Of a stretch of 53,836 nucleotides of DNA, positions 1 to 8,794 are shown piece after piece (position 1 is the first letter of the stretch; each line of letters starts with the position of its first letter). The stretch lies in assembly GCA_947175265.1 (NCBI GenBank), contig CAMWMD010000018.1, positions 1 to 53,836 on the forward strand, written 5' to 3'. Position numbers and translations under genes: made by a program. The stretch comes from an uncultured Porphyromonadaceae bacterium. GTDB lineage: Bacteria; Bacteroidota; Bacteroidia; Bacteroidales; Muribaculaceae. The notes below the pieces were generated by a model. The model had not been told where the DNA came from. It ran no database searches and saw only the letters and a program-made list of their open reading frames with translations.

Positions 1-260
1 TATCGCCCCGCTATTTACCGATGAGTTTTGGGGGACACGTTGACGAAGTCAGGAATAAGAATAAAATAATGACCAGTTGTAGTAAATGTTTCATTCCTTC
101 TCAAATCCCTAAATTCCGACCCTACGCGGAACAATACCATTGCTCATCCCCACATTGATATTGAAGTTTCTAAAGATGTTGGCGAGAGATCATCAGTGAT
201 ATCCTCCAACCACGGCAAAGATACAACAAAATCTTAAATCACCCCCTATCTTTCAATAGC
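1..260. other. gene-free left edge
   Basis: No convincing gene is seen in this stretch. Both strands contain stops in every frame at short intervals. On the minus strand a TATCTTTG box near 220-230 fits the -7 element of Bacteroidetes promoters and would read leftward out of the window, but no long ORF follows it here. The segment ends at the hairpin at 261-294. Confidence 0.4.
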
Positions 261-294
261 AAAAAGGCAGCAGAAAAAATTCCGCTGCCTTTTT
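261..294 (-). terminator. hairpin terminator downstream of the OPT transporter
   Basis: The arms AAAAAGGCAGC and GCTGCCTTTTT are perfect complements around a 12-base loop. The hairpin has T-runs on both strands, so it could work in either direction. It lies about 40 bases after the stop codon of the leftward OPT transporter gene and is probably its terminator. Confidence 0.75.
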
Positions 295-311
295 CATCTA
301 TCTCAGTCTAA

Positions 312-351
312 AGCCTCGAGCCTAATGCCTAATGCCTAATGCCTAATGCCT
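312..351. repeat. tandem CCTAATG heptamers overlapping the end of the OPT gene
   Basis: Four CCTAATG units follow one another here, with a degenerate GCCTCGAG unit before and GCCTAC after. The stop codon of the leftward OPT gene (336-338) lies inside the array, and the last residues of that protein (VGIRH) are encoded by it. Related heptamers recur after the genes ending at 7602 and 8235. Confidence 0.8.
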
Positions 352-2309
352 ACTCTCTTACTATCCCAGATAAGGTAGCAGATGAGGAGAAGATATGCCA
401 CACATCCGAGGATTTGTGTCAAACCTTCAGAGAGGGGATTCACATACTCAAATCCGGCGAAACGTGTGATTGCCGCGAAAACACCGAACAGTGCACCGCC
501 TGCGATCAGGCCGGAAGACAACAACGTGCCTCTGTCTCTGCGTGCATCATTCACAGCCTTGTCATTTGATGAATTGCTTACGAAATATGCTATCGCACCA
601 CCCACAAGCATCGGTGTATTGAGCGACAAAGGTATGAACATACCGAGACAGAAAGCAAGAGCCGGAACTCCGAGCCAATTAAGGATGCAGGCAAGGATAG
701 CACCCACCATATAAAGAATCCAGGGGGTATCGCCACCCATCATAAGAGGCTCTATGACCTTTGCCATTGCATTCGCCTGAGGTGCCACAAGAGCATCTTC
801 CCCCGTGAAGCCGTACACCTGGTTAAGGATCATTATCACACCACCTACTGTAGCAGCCGAAACGAGTGTGCCGAGGAATTTCCAACTTTCCTGCTTCTTG
901 GGTGTGGAACCGAGCCAATAGCCTATCTTCAGGTCAGTTACAAACCCGCCGGCCATTGACAATGCAGTACATACCACTCCACCAATCACCATCGAGGCTA
1001 CAATACCTGATGTGCCGTTCAGACCGATTGCAACGAAAATCGCCGAAGCAATGATCAAGGTCATGAGGGTCATGCCCGATACAGGGTTTGAACCCACTAT
1101 CGCTATCGCGTTGGCCGCAACTGTCGTGAAGAGGAATGCGATTATCGTTACTACAGCCCATGCCACTATCGCCTGCCAGAAAGTATGGATTACTCCGAAC
1201 CAGAAGAAAAGTAGGACGGCAACCAATGCTATCACGATGAAGAACACTATATGCTTCATTGATATATCCATCTGCCAGCGTATCTCCTTCACGTCTGACG
1301 ATTTTCCCTTCAGTTCGCGTCCTGCAAGACCTACAGCCTGACGGATGATGCCCCATGATTTGATAATACCTATCACTCCGGCCATCGCGATACCGCCGAT
1401 ACCTATCATTCGGGCATAATCGCGGAAAATGCCGTCAGGCGACATTGACATAAGTTCCTCGCTGCCGTATGTACCCATCAACGGAATTACTATCCACCAG
1501 ACAAATATTGAACCGGCAAAGATCACGAACGCATACTTGAGGCCCACAATGTAACCAAGTCCCAACAACGCGGCGCCTGTGTTGCAACTGAGCACGACTT
1601 TCGTCTTCTCCGCAATCACCTGGCCCCAAGTAGATGCCGTGGACGTCACATTCTCCGCCCACCAGCCGAATGTGGCCACGATATAATCATAGATACCACC
1701 TATCAGCGATGCCACTATCAGAGTCTTGGCCTGACCACCTTCCGATGAACCCTTGGCCTCGCCGGAAATAAGCACCTGTGTTGTAGCCGTTGCCTCCGGG
1801 AAGGGGTATTTGCCGTGCATATCCTTCACAAAATACCTTCTGAAAGGTATGAAGAAAAGGATGCCGAGGATACCTCCCAACAATGAGGAGAGGAAAATCT
1901 GATAAAACTCCACAGTAATGTCGGGATATGTGGCCTGAAGTATAAACAAAGCAGGAAGAGTGAATATGGCACCCGCCACAATCACACCCGAACATGCTCC
2001 GATACTCTGTATTATGACATTCTGCCCGAGCGGACTCTTCTTTCCCAAAGCATTGCTGAGGCCTACCGCGATTATGGCAATCGGAATAGCAGCTTCAAAC
2101 ACCTGCCCTACCTTCAGACCCAGATAGGCGGCCGCCGCCGAGAAGATTATGGCCATTACAATGCCTGTGATTACTGAATAAGGCGTCACCTCCGCCTGAT
2201 CATGGGCCGGATGCATCACCGGCGTGTACTGCTCGTCGGCACCCAATTCCCGGAATGCATTTTCCGGAAGACCCGTGCCTGTCGTCAGGTTCTCATCTGT
2301 TTCTTTCAT
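336..2309 (-). CDS. OPT family oligopeptide transporter
   Basis: This 657-residue protein is almost entirely hydrophobic, with about 14-16 predicted membrane segments. It begins with a roughly 40-residue polar N-terminus that leads into the first helix (YSVITGIVMAIIFSAAAAYL). The overall pattern, with AYLGLKVGQ near residue 65 and an NSSNDKAVNDARRDRG loop near the C-terminus, is that of the prokaryotic OPT family, which is thought to import oligopeptides by proton symport across the inner membrane. The substrate is unknown. The gene is transcribed alone, and its last codons and stop fall in a CCTAATG repeat array, so the native C-terminus may have been replaced. The assignment to the family is secure; the substrate is inference. 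Confidence 0.93.
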   Translation of the reverse strand: MKETDENLTTGTGLPENAFRELGADEQYTPVMHPAHDQAEVTPYSVITGIVMAIIFSAAAAYLGLKVGQVFEAAIPIAIIAVGLSNALGKKSPLGQNVIIQSIGACSGVIVAGAIFTLPALFILQATYPDITVEFYQIFLSSLLGGILGILFFIPFRRYFVKDMHGKYPFPEATATTQVLISGEAKGSSEGGQAKTLIVASLIGGIYDYIVATFGWWAENVTSTASTWGQVIAEKTKVVLSCNTGAALLGLGYIVGLKYAFVIFAGSIFVWWIVIPLMGTYGSEELMSMSPDGIFRDYARMIGIGGIAMAGVIGIIKSWGIIRQAVGLAGRELKGKSSDVKEIRWQMDISMKHIVFFIVIALVAVLLFFWFGVIHTFWQAIVAWAVVTIIAFLFTTVAANAIAIVGSNPVSGMTLMTLIIASAIFVAIGLNGTSGIVASMVIGGVVCTALSMAGGFVTDLKIGYWLGSTPKKQESWKFLGTLVSAATVGGVIMILNQVYGFTGEDALVAPQANAMAKVIEPLMMGGDTPWILYMVGAILACILNWLGVPALAFCLGMFIPLSLNTPMLVGGAIAYFVSNSSNDKAVNDARRDRGTLLSSGLIAGGALFGVFAAITRFAGFEYVNPLSEGLTQILGCVAYLLLICYLIWDSKRVGIRH

Positions 2310-2489
2310 GGATGTATGGTTTGGTTATTGTTATTTAAAAACCCGAGGGGTGAGGAACGGAGCATCAGGCTCATTATCCCTCGGAGAGAGGGTAGATTTA
2401 AGGGCGAATTTAGCAATTTTTACAATTATTTGAAAATTTATTTGTAAATTTGCCCTCAAATAACTAACAACTAACTAAATATTATTCCC
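2310..2489. promoter_or_regulatory. divergent intergenic region with -7 box for the DUF975-like gene
   Basis: The region separates two divergent genes. A TAAATTTG box at 2445-2452 matches the Bacteroidetes -7 element (TAnnTTTG) and lies 37 bases before the ATG at 2490. A TTTG at 2429-2432 is too close to serve as the -33 element, so the upstream half of the promoter is not clear. Confidence 0.5.
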
Positions 2490-3071
2490 ATGAACAATCA
2501 TGTGATGATGATGAGGCAAGCGAAACAGATGCTTGCCAACAATTGGCTCAATGCTGCTATCGGAACCCTTATCTATGCTGTGATTTCAGCTGCCGCATCT
2601 TTCACTTCCATCGGCTCCCTGATTCTTTACGGATCCCTTATCTTCGGTTATACTCTTTTCATCGCATGCCTCGCTGATACGAAGGTAACAAAATTCGATC
2701 TTCTTTTCAAAGGTTTCGATCGATTTGTCGAGACCTTAGTAGCCGGATTGCTCTATGCTCTGATTGTCACCATAGGGACTATGTTGCTCATCGTGCCCGG
2801 TATTATCGCGGCCTGCGGGCTTGCACAGACATTCTACATAATGGTTGATGATGCAAATATTTCAGGTACCGATGCCCTCCAGATGAGTTGGAACATGATG
2901 AAGGGCCATAAGATGGACTGGTTTCTCCTGCAATTACGCTTCTTCGGATGGGCTCTCCTTTGCATACTGACCTTAGGAATAGGATGCCTCTTCCTCAACC
3001 CCTATATTTACGTCACGAATCTTAACTATTACAGACAACTCCGATACGGGAATTTTCTCCCTGCAAAATAA
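2490..3071 (+). CDS. DUF975-like integral membrane protein
   Basis: This is a 193-residue protein with about four to five hydrophobic helices (roughly residues 18-60, 85-115 and 145-175). It carries a short polar motif in the last third, SWNMMKGHKMDWF, typical of the DUF975 family (a 'W..MKG.k...f' signature followed by a membrane helix). DUF975 members are inner-membrane proteins of unknown biochemical role. No signal peptide is seen. A strong bidirectional hairpin follows the gene. Family membership is moderately sure and no function is assigned. Confidence 0.75.
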   Translation: MNNHVMMMRQAKQMLANNWLNAAIGTLIYAVISAAASFTSIGSLILYGSLIFGYTLFIACLADTKVTKFDLLFKGFDRFVETLVAGLLYALIVTIGTMLLIVPGIIAACGLAQTFYIMVDDANISGTDALQMSWNMMKGHKMDWFLLQLRFFGWALLCILTLGIGCLFLNPYIYVTNLNYYRQLRYGNFLPAK

Positions 3072-3093
3072 ATCTCTGACGATTTAATAGTAT

Positions 3094-3138
3094 AAAGTGT
3101 GGCGCGGAAACTTTTCATTTGTTTCCGCGCCACACTTT
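3094..3138. terminator. bidirectional terminator between convergent genes
   Basis: Perfect 18-base arms (beginning AAAGTGTGGCGCGG) flank a 9-base loop. The A-tract on the left and T-tract on the right let it end transcription from both the DUF975-like gene and the leftward epimerase gene. Confidence 0.85.
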
Positions 3139-3150
3139 CAATTTATCGGC

Positions 3151-4581
3151 CTATAACTGTAATTTGAAGACCTGTGCGAGAAATGGATTCACTCGTGCCT
3201 CTTCCTCATAGCGCCAAGGTGCAGGCAGACACTCCTTACACCAGTGGCCACCCTTCAACACCAATCGCGGGGTCGCCTCAAATTCATGTCCGAAAGCACA
3301 CCTCCATTTCAAAGGGGTGTCAAGATTTCCCTTCTCCATCTCATTTGAAAGACACTTACCACCCCTGAAACGTGCTGCCTCGCGCATATCCTCAATACAA
3401 AGTTCCGCTTCCGGTTTGGTCTCGTCATATCCGTGAGACAGGTGGATAGGCGAGTCGGAAGGATGACGCAACTCAAATTCCCTCCATCCCCCTATGTTTG
3501 CCTGTTTCTCCCTGCTTCCGAAAAATGCTTCAATCTTATCCTCACAATCATCCCTCCTCAACCAGTCGAGAGTGCCGTAATCCTTTGTCTTGGCCACCTG
3601 CTTCATTCCCCATTTAATCAGAAATGAAGGGGCGAGGGGGGTAAGATTCATCCACCAGGGCATTCCCTTTCTCATACGTCTGAAATAATCTGCTGCCGTT
3701 ATATTTTCCCGGAAAGGTATGATCTCATTCAGTCGGTCGGCATCCTCATACCAATGTCCATGAAAATTTTTAGTCGCAAACCATCCCGGCTCAAAAACCT
3801 TCTCAGGCGGAGGACAACCCAAGGCATTAAGCAACAGTTTTTCAAATTCATAGTTGGTGAGCCGGAATTCCTTCCCGCTCCCTATATTATAGAAATTCCT
3901 CCAGAAACTTTCGGGCACATCCCGACGGCATACACCTGCCATTAGGCGGGCTGAATCCTCTACCGTGGCCCATTCAAGGACACCGTTAAGCGGAACGTGA
4001 AACGATATAGGATCGGAACCCTTAAAGATTAGACCTTTATGAAGGATACCCGATTGACGTAACGACACCCATCTCCTCAACCCTGATTCTGCCACTATCC
4101 TCTCTGCCAAAATTTTGGAAATCCCGTAATAATCATATTTCGATGCCATTATCGGGTCGCCGGTCCTACCCCAATGCAAAGGCTCGGAGCGGTTGGAGGT
4201 TTGTGCCACGCTTCCTATATAGACCAAGGCCGCCTCCGGATTCCCACTCCCTTTTATAGCCTTGACTATATTCTCCGTCGCGCCGACATTCACCTTCATT
4301 GTCTTTTCCGGATACTTGTCCGCCATAGGCGACACCATACCCCCTATATGGAGCACAACCTCGGCATCCCCCAAACCTCTCCTTACATCTTCCTCATTCA
4401 TAAGGTCGCCCCATACAACCGCAACATCCGGATTCTGAAGATAAGGCTTCAGTTTCTTCCTGTTCTTCCCGCTGTCTCTCGCAAGCAACCTCACACTGAA
4501 CTCACCATCCCTGAGAAGTTCTTTAAGGGTCTCGAATCCCATAACTCCGGTGCCCCCGGTCAGAAATATCTTTCTCTTCAT
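3151..4581 (-). CDS. NAD(P)-dependent epimerase/SDR with C-terminal zinc-ribbon-like extension
   Basis: Residues 1-330 form an extended short-chain dehydrogenase. The Rossmann motif GGTGVMG is at 9-15, a catalytic-type serine is in GSVAQ (near 124), and the YxxxK pair is Y152-K156. After this come about 145 further residues ending in a cysteine/histidine cluster (WRC-x2-FGHEF ... GGHWC-x2-C, about residues 430-450) that resembles a zinc ribbon. The substrate is likely a nucleotide sugar or a steroid/flavonol-like small molecule, but nothing in the sequence or neighbourhood specifies it. I chose the ATG at 4581; an upstream TTG at 4593 would add four residues. The gene is monocistronic and ends at a strong shared terminator. 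Confidence 0.85.
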   Translation of the reverse strand: MKRKIFLTGGTGVMGFETLKELLRDGEFSVRLLARDSGKNRKKLKPYLQNPDVAVVWGDLMNEEDVRRGLGDAEVVLHIGGMVSPMADKYPEKTMKVNVGATENIVKAIKGSGNPEAALVYIGSVAQTSNRSEPLHWGRTGDPIMASKYDYYGISKILAERIVAESGLRRWVSLRQSGILHKGLIFKGSDPISFHVPLNGVLEWATVEDSARLMAGVCRRDVPESFWRNFYNIGSGKEFRLTNYEFEKLLLNALGCPPPEKVFEPGWFATKNFHGHWYEDADRLNEIIPFRENITAADYFRRMRKGMPWWMNLTPLAPSFLIKWGMKQVAKTKDYGTLDWLRRDDCEDKIEAFFGSREKQANIGGWREFELRHPSDSPIHLSHGYDETKPEAELCIEDMREAARFRGGKCLSNEMEKGNLDTPLKWRCAFGHEFEATPRLVLKGGHWCKECLPAPWRYEEEARVNPFLAQVFKLQL

Positions 4582-4733
4582 ATTATATTGCAATCTTTTT
4601 CACGCCACAAAGTTAACACTACCATGAAACTCCTGCAAATCCACGGCGCGTGAATCATGCGCACTTTTCCATCTATTGAATCGATACAACCCTTTAGCAC
4701 CTCTACCTAAACACCGATGAAACCCACAGATAA

Positions 4734-4977
4734 ATCCCCAAGGCCATTCAGAAAATCATGGAGGATCATCCCTCTTTGGATATCAACTTCATTTATAATA
4801 TGAACTTGAGAACTACCATACAAACGCCACTGTCCATGCCGATAACCCTTATCAGGCCTTACGACAGACAATCGGACTGAACCCGGTGACAGTGACGCAG
4901 TCAAAGAACACCTTCGTTTTTTGCTCCCCTTTATGGCGACTTGTGATAACCGAGCCCTTTCAAACCGGTAACAACTG
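4734..4977 (+). pseudogene. relic of an STN domain of a TonB-type receptor (frameshifted)
   Basis: Translating the plus strand gives AIQKIMEDHPSLDINFIYN in one frame (4743-4799). In the next frame, from about 4803, it continues ELENYHTNATVHADNPYQAL then RQTIGLNPVTVTQSKNTFVF. Together these match the STN domain of the intact receptor at 15544, which has EEHPQLKLNFIYNDLDNYN and LIGLNPVSVIKKGNHIYVE. One frameshift near 4800, an in-frame stop before 4734, no start codon and a stop at about 4977 show that it is a dead fragment of about 80 codons. It lies just upstream of the next receptor gene, so it may mark an older receptor locus. Confidence 0.75.
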
Positions 4978-5112
4978 ATGAAGCCATTCCGTAGAAATTT
5001 TAAACTCATGCTAAAAAATTTTGGTTAATTTAAACTTTTTTGAATATCCGCAGTCTTATTTCGGGAACACAATTAAAACCCTTTTTAAGATCTGTAGAAG
5101 AAAGATTTCATT

Positions 5113-7602
5113 ATGAACCTAAGATACATTCTGCCAATAGTAGCAGGGCTGATTCCATACAGTGCTTTTGCAATCGGCGACATCACCGGGAAGGTGATTA
5201 ACAAGGATACAGGTGAGCCGGTTGAATTTGCCACCGTACAACTCGTGAATGCCACCACAGGCAAACCTCTCCCTATCGGCACAAACACTGATGAGACAGG
5301 ACTATTTCGCCTCCCTTCCGTGAAAGACGGGAAATACCTCGTAAAAGTAATCAACGTGGGAAGTATCTCACAGGAACGGCCCGTCAATATAAATGGGGCA
5401 AACGTCGATTTGGGCACTCTCCGCCTCGCCGACGACAACAAGCTGCTTCAGGAAGTTGTGGTAGAGGGTATCAGGAGCCAGATGAAATTCGAACTTGACA
5501 AGAAAGTGTTCAGTGTCGATGCCAACGTGACTGCCGCCGGCCAATCCGCTTCCGAACTCCTTGAGTCAATACCCTCCGTGGAAGTAGATCAGGATGGCGA
5601 AGTGTCGCTGAGAGGAAATTCATCAGTCACAATATGGATCAACGGTAAAGAGTCGGGACTCACCGCCGACAACAGGGCACAGATACTCGAGCAGATCCCT
5701 GCCGAGACCATCGACAAGATTGAGGTGATTACGAATCCCTCCGCAAAATATAGCCCGGAGGGCACCGCGGGAATCATCAACATCATCTTGAAGAAAGACC
5801 GTCGCGCAGGATATTACGGTAGCGCGGAAATCGGAGCGAATACACGCGGTGGCGGCAATGCGAGCGTCAACGTCAACTACAACAGCAGCAAGGTCGACGC
5901 ATTCGCCGGTGTAGGATTCAGGATGCGTCACAATAAAGGCGGCTCTCTGATGAGGCGTGATTTCGACAATGGGACCTACACAAACTCCGACGGAGAAAGT
6001 CCATTCCATGGCAATGGCATCTTCTTCCGTCTTGGCGCCACATATCACGCAACGGATAAGGACGACATCTCCGCTAACGGTTTCGGAATGTTCGGACACA
6101 ACTGGGGGCATTCCACTACTTCATACCTTTCAAATGTCCCCGGCAACTGGACATCGAATCTCAACATCTCACGATCTCGGGGTGATATGAAGGTGGCTCA
6201 CGGCGAATTGAGTTACGTCCACAAATGGAGCGACAATCATTTGCTTGACATAACCGGCTCATATAATTTCTGGGGTAATGACGATTGGACCTCCTATCTC
6301 CAGGATATCGTTTATCAGGAGATGGCCGGTGAGACTGTCGATAAGGTTTATCAGGAGCGCAATATGGTCGTAAGGAGCAATTCTTGGGAAGCGAAGGTTG
6401 ACTACACAAATCAACTGAACGACAACCTCAAACTTGAGGCCGGATATAACGGCAACTTCAGTCATGAGAATTCCCCTATCGAGTATTATACCGGTACCGA
6501 TCAGGTTGACATGTCGTTCAACCCTGCCCGCTACAACCGTTTCATCTACTCCAACGATATAAATGCCTTTTACGCTACCCTCGGAGGGAAAGTCAGGAAC
6601 TTCAGTTTCTCTGCCGGACTCCGTGCGGAGCAGTGGCAGGTACGCACACGTTCCCTCTCATGTCTTGGCGTGGAGAACGGTGTGCCCGATTTTGAATCTA
6701 AGTCAGATATACCCGAATTCAAGAAGAACAACTTCGCACTCTTCCCTTCGGCTTTTATCTCCTGGTCGCTTCCACATGATAACGAGGTGCAGATAAACTA
6801 CACTCGCCGTCTTCGCCGTCCATGGGGTGGTCAACTCAACTCCTTCCGCGACTATTCTAACCCGACCAACGTATCGTATGGTAATCCGGAACTTGAACCG
6901 CAGTATTCAAACTCATTTGAACTGAATTATCTGAAATCATGGACCTACCATATTATATCAGTTTCGGCCTACATGCGCACCACCTCTAACATGCTTAACC
7001 GCGTGAGTGCTCTTGACGGCGAGGTGATGTATTCCACTTGGGCCAATGTAGCAGATCAGAATAATGCCGGGTGTGAGATTGTAGTGAAAAACTCACTTTT
7101 CCACAGCCGTCTCGACCTAACGACCACAGTCAACCTCTATAACAACCATATAGGAGCCTGGACTTATAATTTTATCGGCGACAACGGTTTTTCGGAAGTC
7201 ATTTCAGGCGACAAGCAAAACAGTTTTGCCTGGGATGCCCGAATAATGGCAAATGTACGACTCCCGTGGTCGCTTTCGCTACAGGCTACCGGCAACTATA
7301 ATTCCAAAATGCTGACGGCTCAAGGCTCAAGACAAGGTGGATGGGGCCTGAATCTCGGTATCCGGAAAAATGTCGGTGCATGGTCGTTCTCCCTCAACTA
7401 CCGCGACGTATTCAACTCACGACGTTTCAAGAGCACAACCACAGGCCCGGGTTACACCCAACATGACGAACGCTGGCGCGGAGGCACAACCGTACGCCTC
7501 ACGATCAAATACTCATTCGGCAACATGAAGGGTAAACAACAGCGCGAACGCGGTGGCGATGAAATGGAAATGCCCTCTTACGAATCTGCCGGAATGCAGT
7601 AG
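5113..7602 (+). CDS. TonB-dependent-type outer membrane beta-barrel protein with carboxypeptidase-regulatory domain
   Basis: The 829-residue protein starts with a signal peptide (cleavage after about residue 20, YSAFA). A carboxypeptidase-regulatory-like Ig domain follows (about 22-108, ITGKVINKDTGEPVEFATVQ). Then come a plug-like region (about 110-235, with LLESIPSVEVDQDGEVSLRG and the IEVITNPSAKYSPEGTAGIINI motif) and a long barrel. This is the 'outer membrane beta-barrel family' common in Bacteroidetes. No SusD partner is adjacent, so a SusC-type glycan role is not supported. The protein ends with a charged 25-residue tail instead of a terminal aromatic strand. Ligand unknown. A decayed STN-domain relic lies 130 bases upstream. 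Confidence 0.9.
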   Translation: MNLRYILPIVAGLIPYSAFAIGDITGKVINKDTGEPVEFATVQLVNATTGKPLPIGTNTDETGLFRLPSVKDGKYLVKVINVGSISQERPVNINGANVDLGTLRLADDNKLLQEVVVEGIRSQMKFELDKKVFSVDANVTAAGQSASELLESIPSVEVDQDGEVSLRGNSSVTIWINGKESGLTADNRAQILEQIPAETIDKIEVITNPSAKYSPEGTAGIINIILKKDRRAGYYGSAEIGANTRGGGNASVNVNYNSSKVDAFAGVGFRMRHNKGGSLMRRDFDNGTYTNSDGESPFHGNGIFFRLGATYHATDKDDISANGFGMFGHNWGHSTTSYLSNVPGNWTSNLNISRSRGDMKVAHGELSYVHKWSDNHLLDITGSYNFWGNDDWTSYLQDIVYQEMAGETVDKVYQERNMVVRSNSWEAKVDYTNQLNDNLKLEAGYNGNFSHENSPIEYYTGTDQVDMSFNPARYNRFIYSNDINAFYATLGGKVRNFSFSAGLRAEQWQVRTRSLSCLGVENGVPDFESKSDIPEFKKNNFALFPSAFISWSLPHDNEVQINYTRRLRRPWGGQLNSFRDYSNPTNVSYGNPELEPQYSNSFELNYLKSWTYHIISVSAYMRTTSNMLNRVSALDGEVMYSTWANVADQNNAGCEIVVKNSLFHSRLDLTTTVNLYNNHIGAWTYNFIGDNGFSEVISGDKQNSFAWDARIMANVRLPWSLSLQATGNYNSKMLTAQGSRQGGWGLNLGIRKNVGAWSFSLNYRDVFNSRRFKSTTTGPGYTQHDERWRGGTTVRLTIKYSFGNMKGKQQRERGGDEMEMPSYESAGMQ

Positions 7603-7611
7603 AATAGGTAT

Positions 7612-7728
7612 TAGGCGGTAGGCATCAGGCTCAAGGTCCGAGGCTCAAGGCTCAAGGCAGTAGGTTCGAGCACCAATCACCTAATGCCTAACGCCTAATG
7701 CCTAATGCCTAACGCCTAAAGCCTAATT
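7612..7728. repeat. AGGC/GCCT heptamer island forming an imperfect inverted repeat
   Basis: The left half carries AGGC-type units (TAGGCGGTAGGCATCAGGCT, then CTCAAGG units). The right half carries the complementary type (CCTAATG and CCTAACG, five to six units), so the whole can fold on itself. It directly follows the stop codon at 7602 and precedes the terminator at 7746. It is the second of three related islands in this window. Confidence 0.7.
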
Positions 7729-7745
7729 TTACGGTTTCATACAAT

Positions 7746-7778
7746 GGAGTCGGGATCTCATACATCCCGGCTCCTTTT
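7746..7778 (+). terminator. terminator of the receptor gene at 5113
   Basis: The arms GGAGTCGGGAT and ATCCCGGCTCC pair, with one G-T wobble, around a 7-base loop and are followed by TTTT. It lies beyond the heptamer island after the receptor gene. Confidence 0.75.
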
Positions 7779-7779
7779 A

Positions 7780-7811
7780 TTTGTTTTCCCTCCGTTCTAT
7801 ACCTAATTTTG
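7780..7811 (+). promoter_or_regulatory. Bacteroidetes-type promoter of the secreted protein gene
   Basis: TTTG at 7780-7783, a 20-base spacer, then TAATTTTG at 7804-7811 fit the -33/-7 consensus. The start codon at 7861 is about 50 bases downstream. Confidence 0.75.
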
Positions 7812-7860
7812 CATCGTCTTCAAGACAGAAGACATTGAAGTAAAATTAAAAAACAAAAAA

Positions 7861-8235
7861 ATGAAAAAATTTGCTTTCCTGATGATGACTGTCATCATCT
7901 CCGTAGCGACTCTCTTCGTCGCTCCCTCTGCCAACGCTGCTACTCGCCAAGCACCGGAATCATCACTCCTCACTCTCGTGCCTGATGTGATGGTGATCGA
8001 ACAGACCGCCACTCTTTCCAATGGTAACACGGTCACTATCTACTACAAAAAGAATGGCAATATCTGTGAAGTGTATTCTGACAATGATCTCAAAGGCTAC
8101 AACGTCAACGATCTTGTTTCCCTTCAGGCAACTTCTTTCCGAGTAGTCTCTCAGCCTAAAGGTAAACTTGTCTACAAGACCACAGTTGCAAAAGCCGGAA
8201 AGATAATCAAGTCGCTCGTCAATACTTATCTTTGA
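7861..8235 (+). CDS. small secreted protein of unknown function
   Basis: The 124-residue protein begins with a clear signal peptide (MKKFAFLMMTVIISVATLFV, cleavage after about residue 26, ANA). The mature part is about 98 residues, rich in beta-type residues, with TLSNGNTVTIYYKKNGNICEV near the middle. I do not recognise the family. It has its own promoter and is likely exported to the periplasm or beyond. A heptamer island of the same type as at 312 and 7612 follows its stop codon. Confidence 0.75.
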   Translation: MKKFAFLMMTVIISVATLFVAPSANAATRQAPESSLLTLVPDVMVIEQTATLSNGNTVTIYYKKNGNICEVYSDNDLKGYNVNDLVSLQATSFRVVSQPKGKLVYKTTVAKAGKIIKSLVNTYL

Positions 8236-8239
8236 GGAG

Positions 8240-8375
8240 TGGAGGCTTTAGGCGGTAGGCTCGATGCTCAAGGTTCAAGGCTCGTGATTTGTAAGCGTGG
8301 CAGTGGTCCCTGTGCTCACAAGGCTCTCAGATCTCTTAGCCCTCACAGTGCCCACAGTGCCCACGGCCACCTAAG
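8240..8375. repeat. third AGGC/CTCAAGG heptamer island and CAGTGCCCA repeat
   Basis: Degenerate AGGC-type units (TAGGCGGTAGGCTCG, CTCAAGG, TTCAAGG) begin a few bases after the stop codon at 8235. They are followed near 8345-8365 by tandem CACAGTGCC units. No second, complementary arm is seen here, unlike the island at 7612. Confidence 0.55.
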
Positions 8376-8413
8376 TTGAGGCAATTAAGCCCCATCATTC
8401 ACGTTTCTTTTAT

Positions 8414-8794
8414 ATGGAATGGCTTAAAATCTCAACTTCCACAGAAATTGTACGCATTGCCGTCGACGAGATTGTATACATTCTCGCCGACGGCAATTAT
8501 TGCGACCTTATGCTGGCCAACGGATCTTCTCACAAAATGACGTTTCAACTCCACTATTTTGAGGAGTACTTCCAAAAATTGCGTCATAATCCCTTTGCCC
8601 GCGTGGGCCGGAGTCTTATTGTCAATAAACGTCATATAAGAATTGTGAACGTCCCCGAAAGATTAATCCGATTTGGCGGTCACACCATCGACACCAAGAT
8701 TCCGGCATTAAGAATGGCCCGACTCGGACGCGATTCGCTTCAGAAACTTAAAAATGAACTCAACGACTATGCAGACAGATCGGAAAATAGTTGA
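8414..8794 (+). CDS. LytTR-domain DNA-binding protein
   Basis: At 126 residues this protein consists of a LytTR domain alone. It has IVYILADGNYCDLMLANG near residue 20-37, the FARVGRSLIVNKRHI motif around 67-81 and a positively charged C-terminal part. It lacks a response-regulator receiver domain. Stand-alone LytTR proteins in Bacteroidetes often sit with a membrane protein that modulates them. Here the next gene overlaps by 41 bases and encodes a membrane-anchored protein, which suggests co-translation and a regulatory pair. Targets are unknown. Confidence 0.85.
   Translation: MEWLKISTSTEIVRIAVDEIVYILADGNYCDLMLANGSSHKMTFQLHYFEEYFQKLRHNPFARVGRSLIVNKRHIRIVNVPERLIRFGGHTIDTKIPALRMARLGRDSLQKLKNELNDYADRSENS

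Noticed and set aside
4707..5009. Minus-strand frame of 100 codons
   Set aside because: It lies on the opposite strand to the STN-domain relic, which explains the sequence better, and has no family pattern.
5113..7602. SusC-like glycan receptor
   Set aside because: No SusD gene follows, and the barrel ends in a charged tail. The carboxypeptidase-regulatory plus barrel layout alone does not prove a glycan-uptake system.
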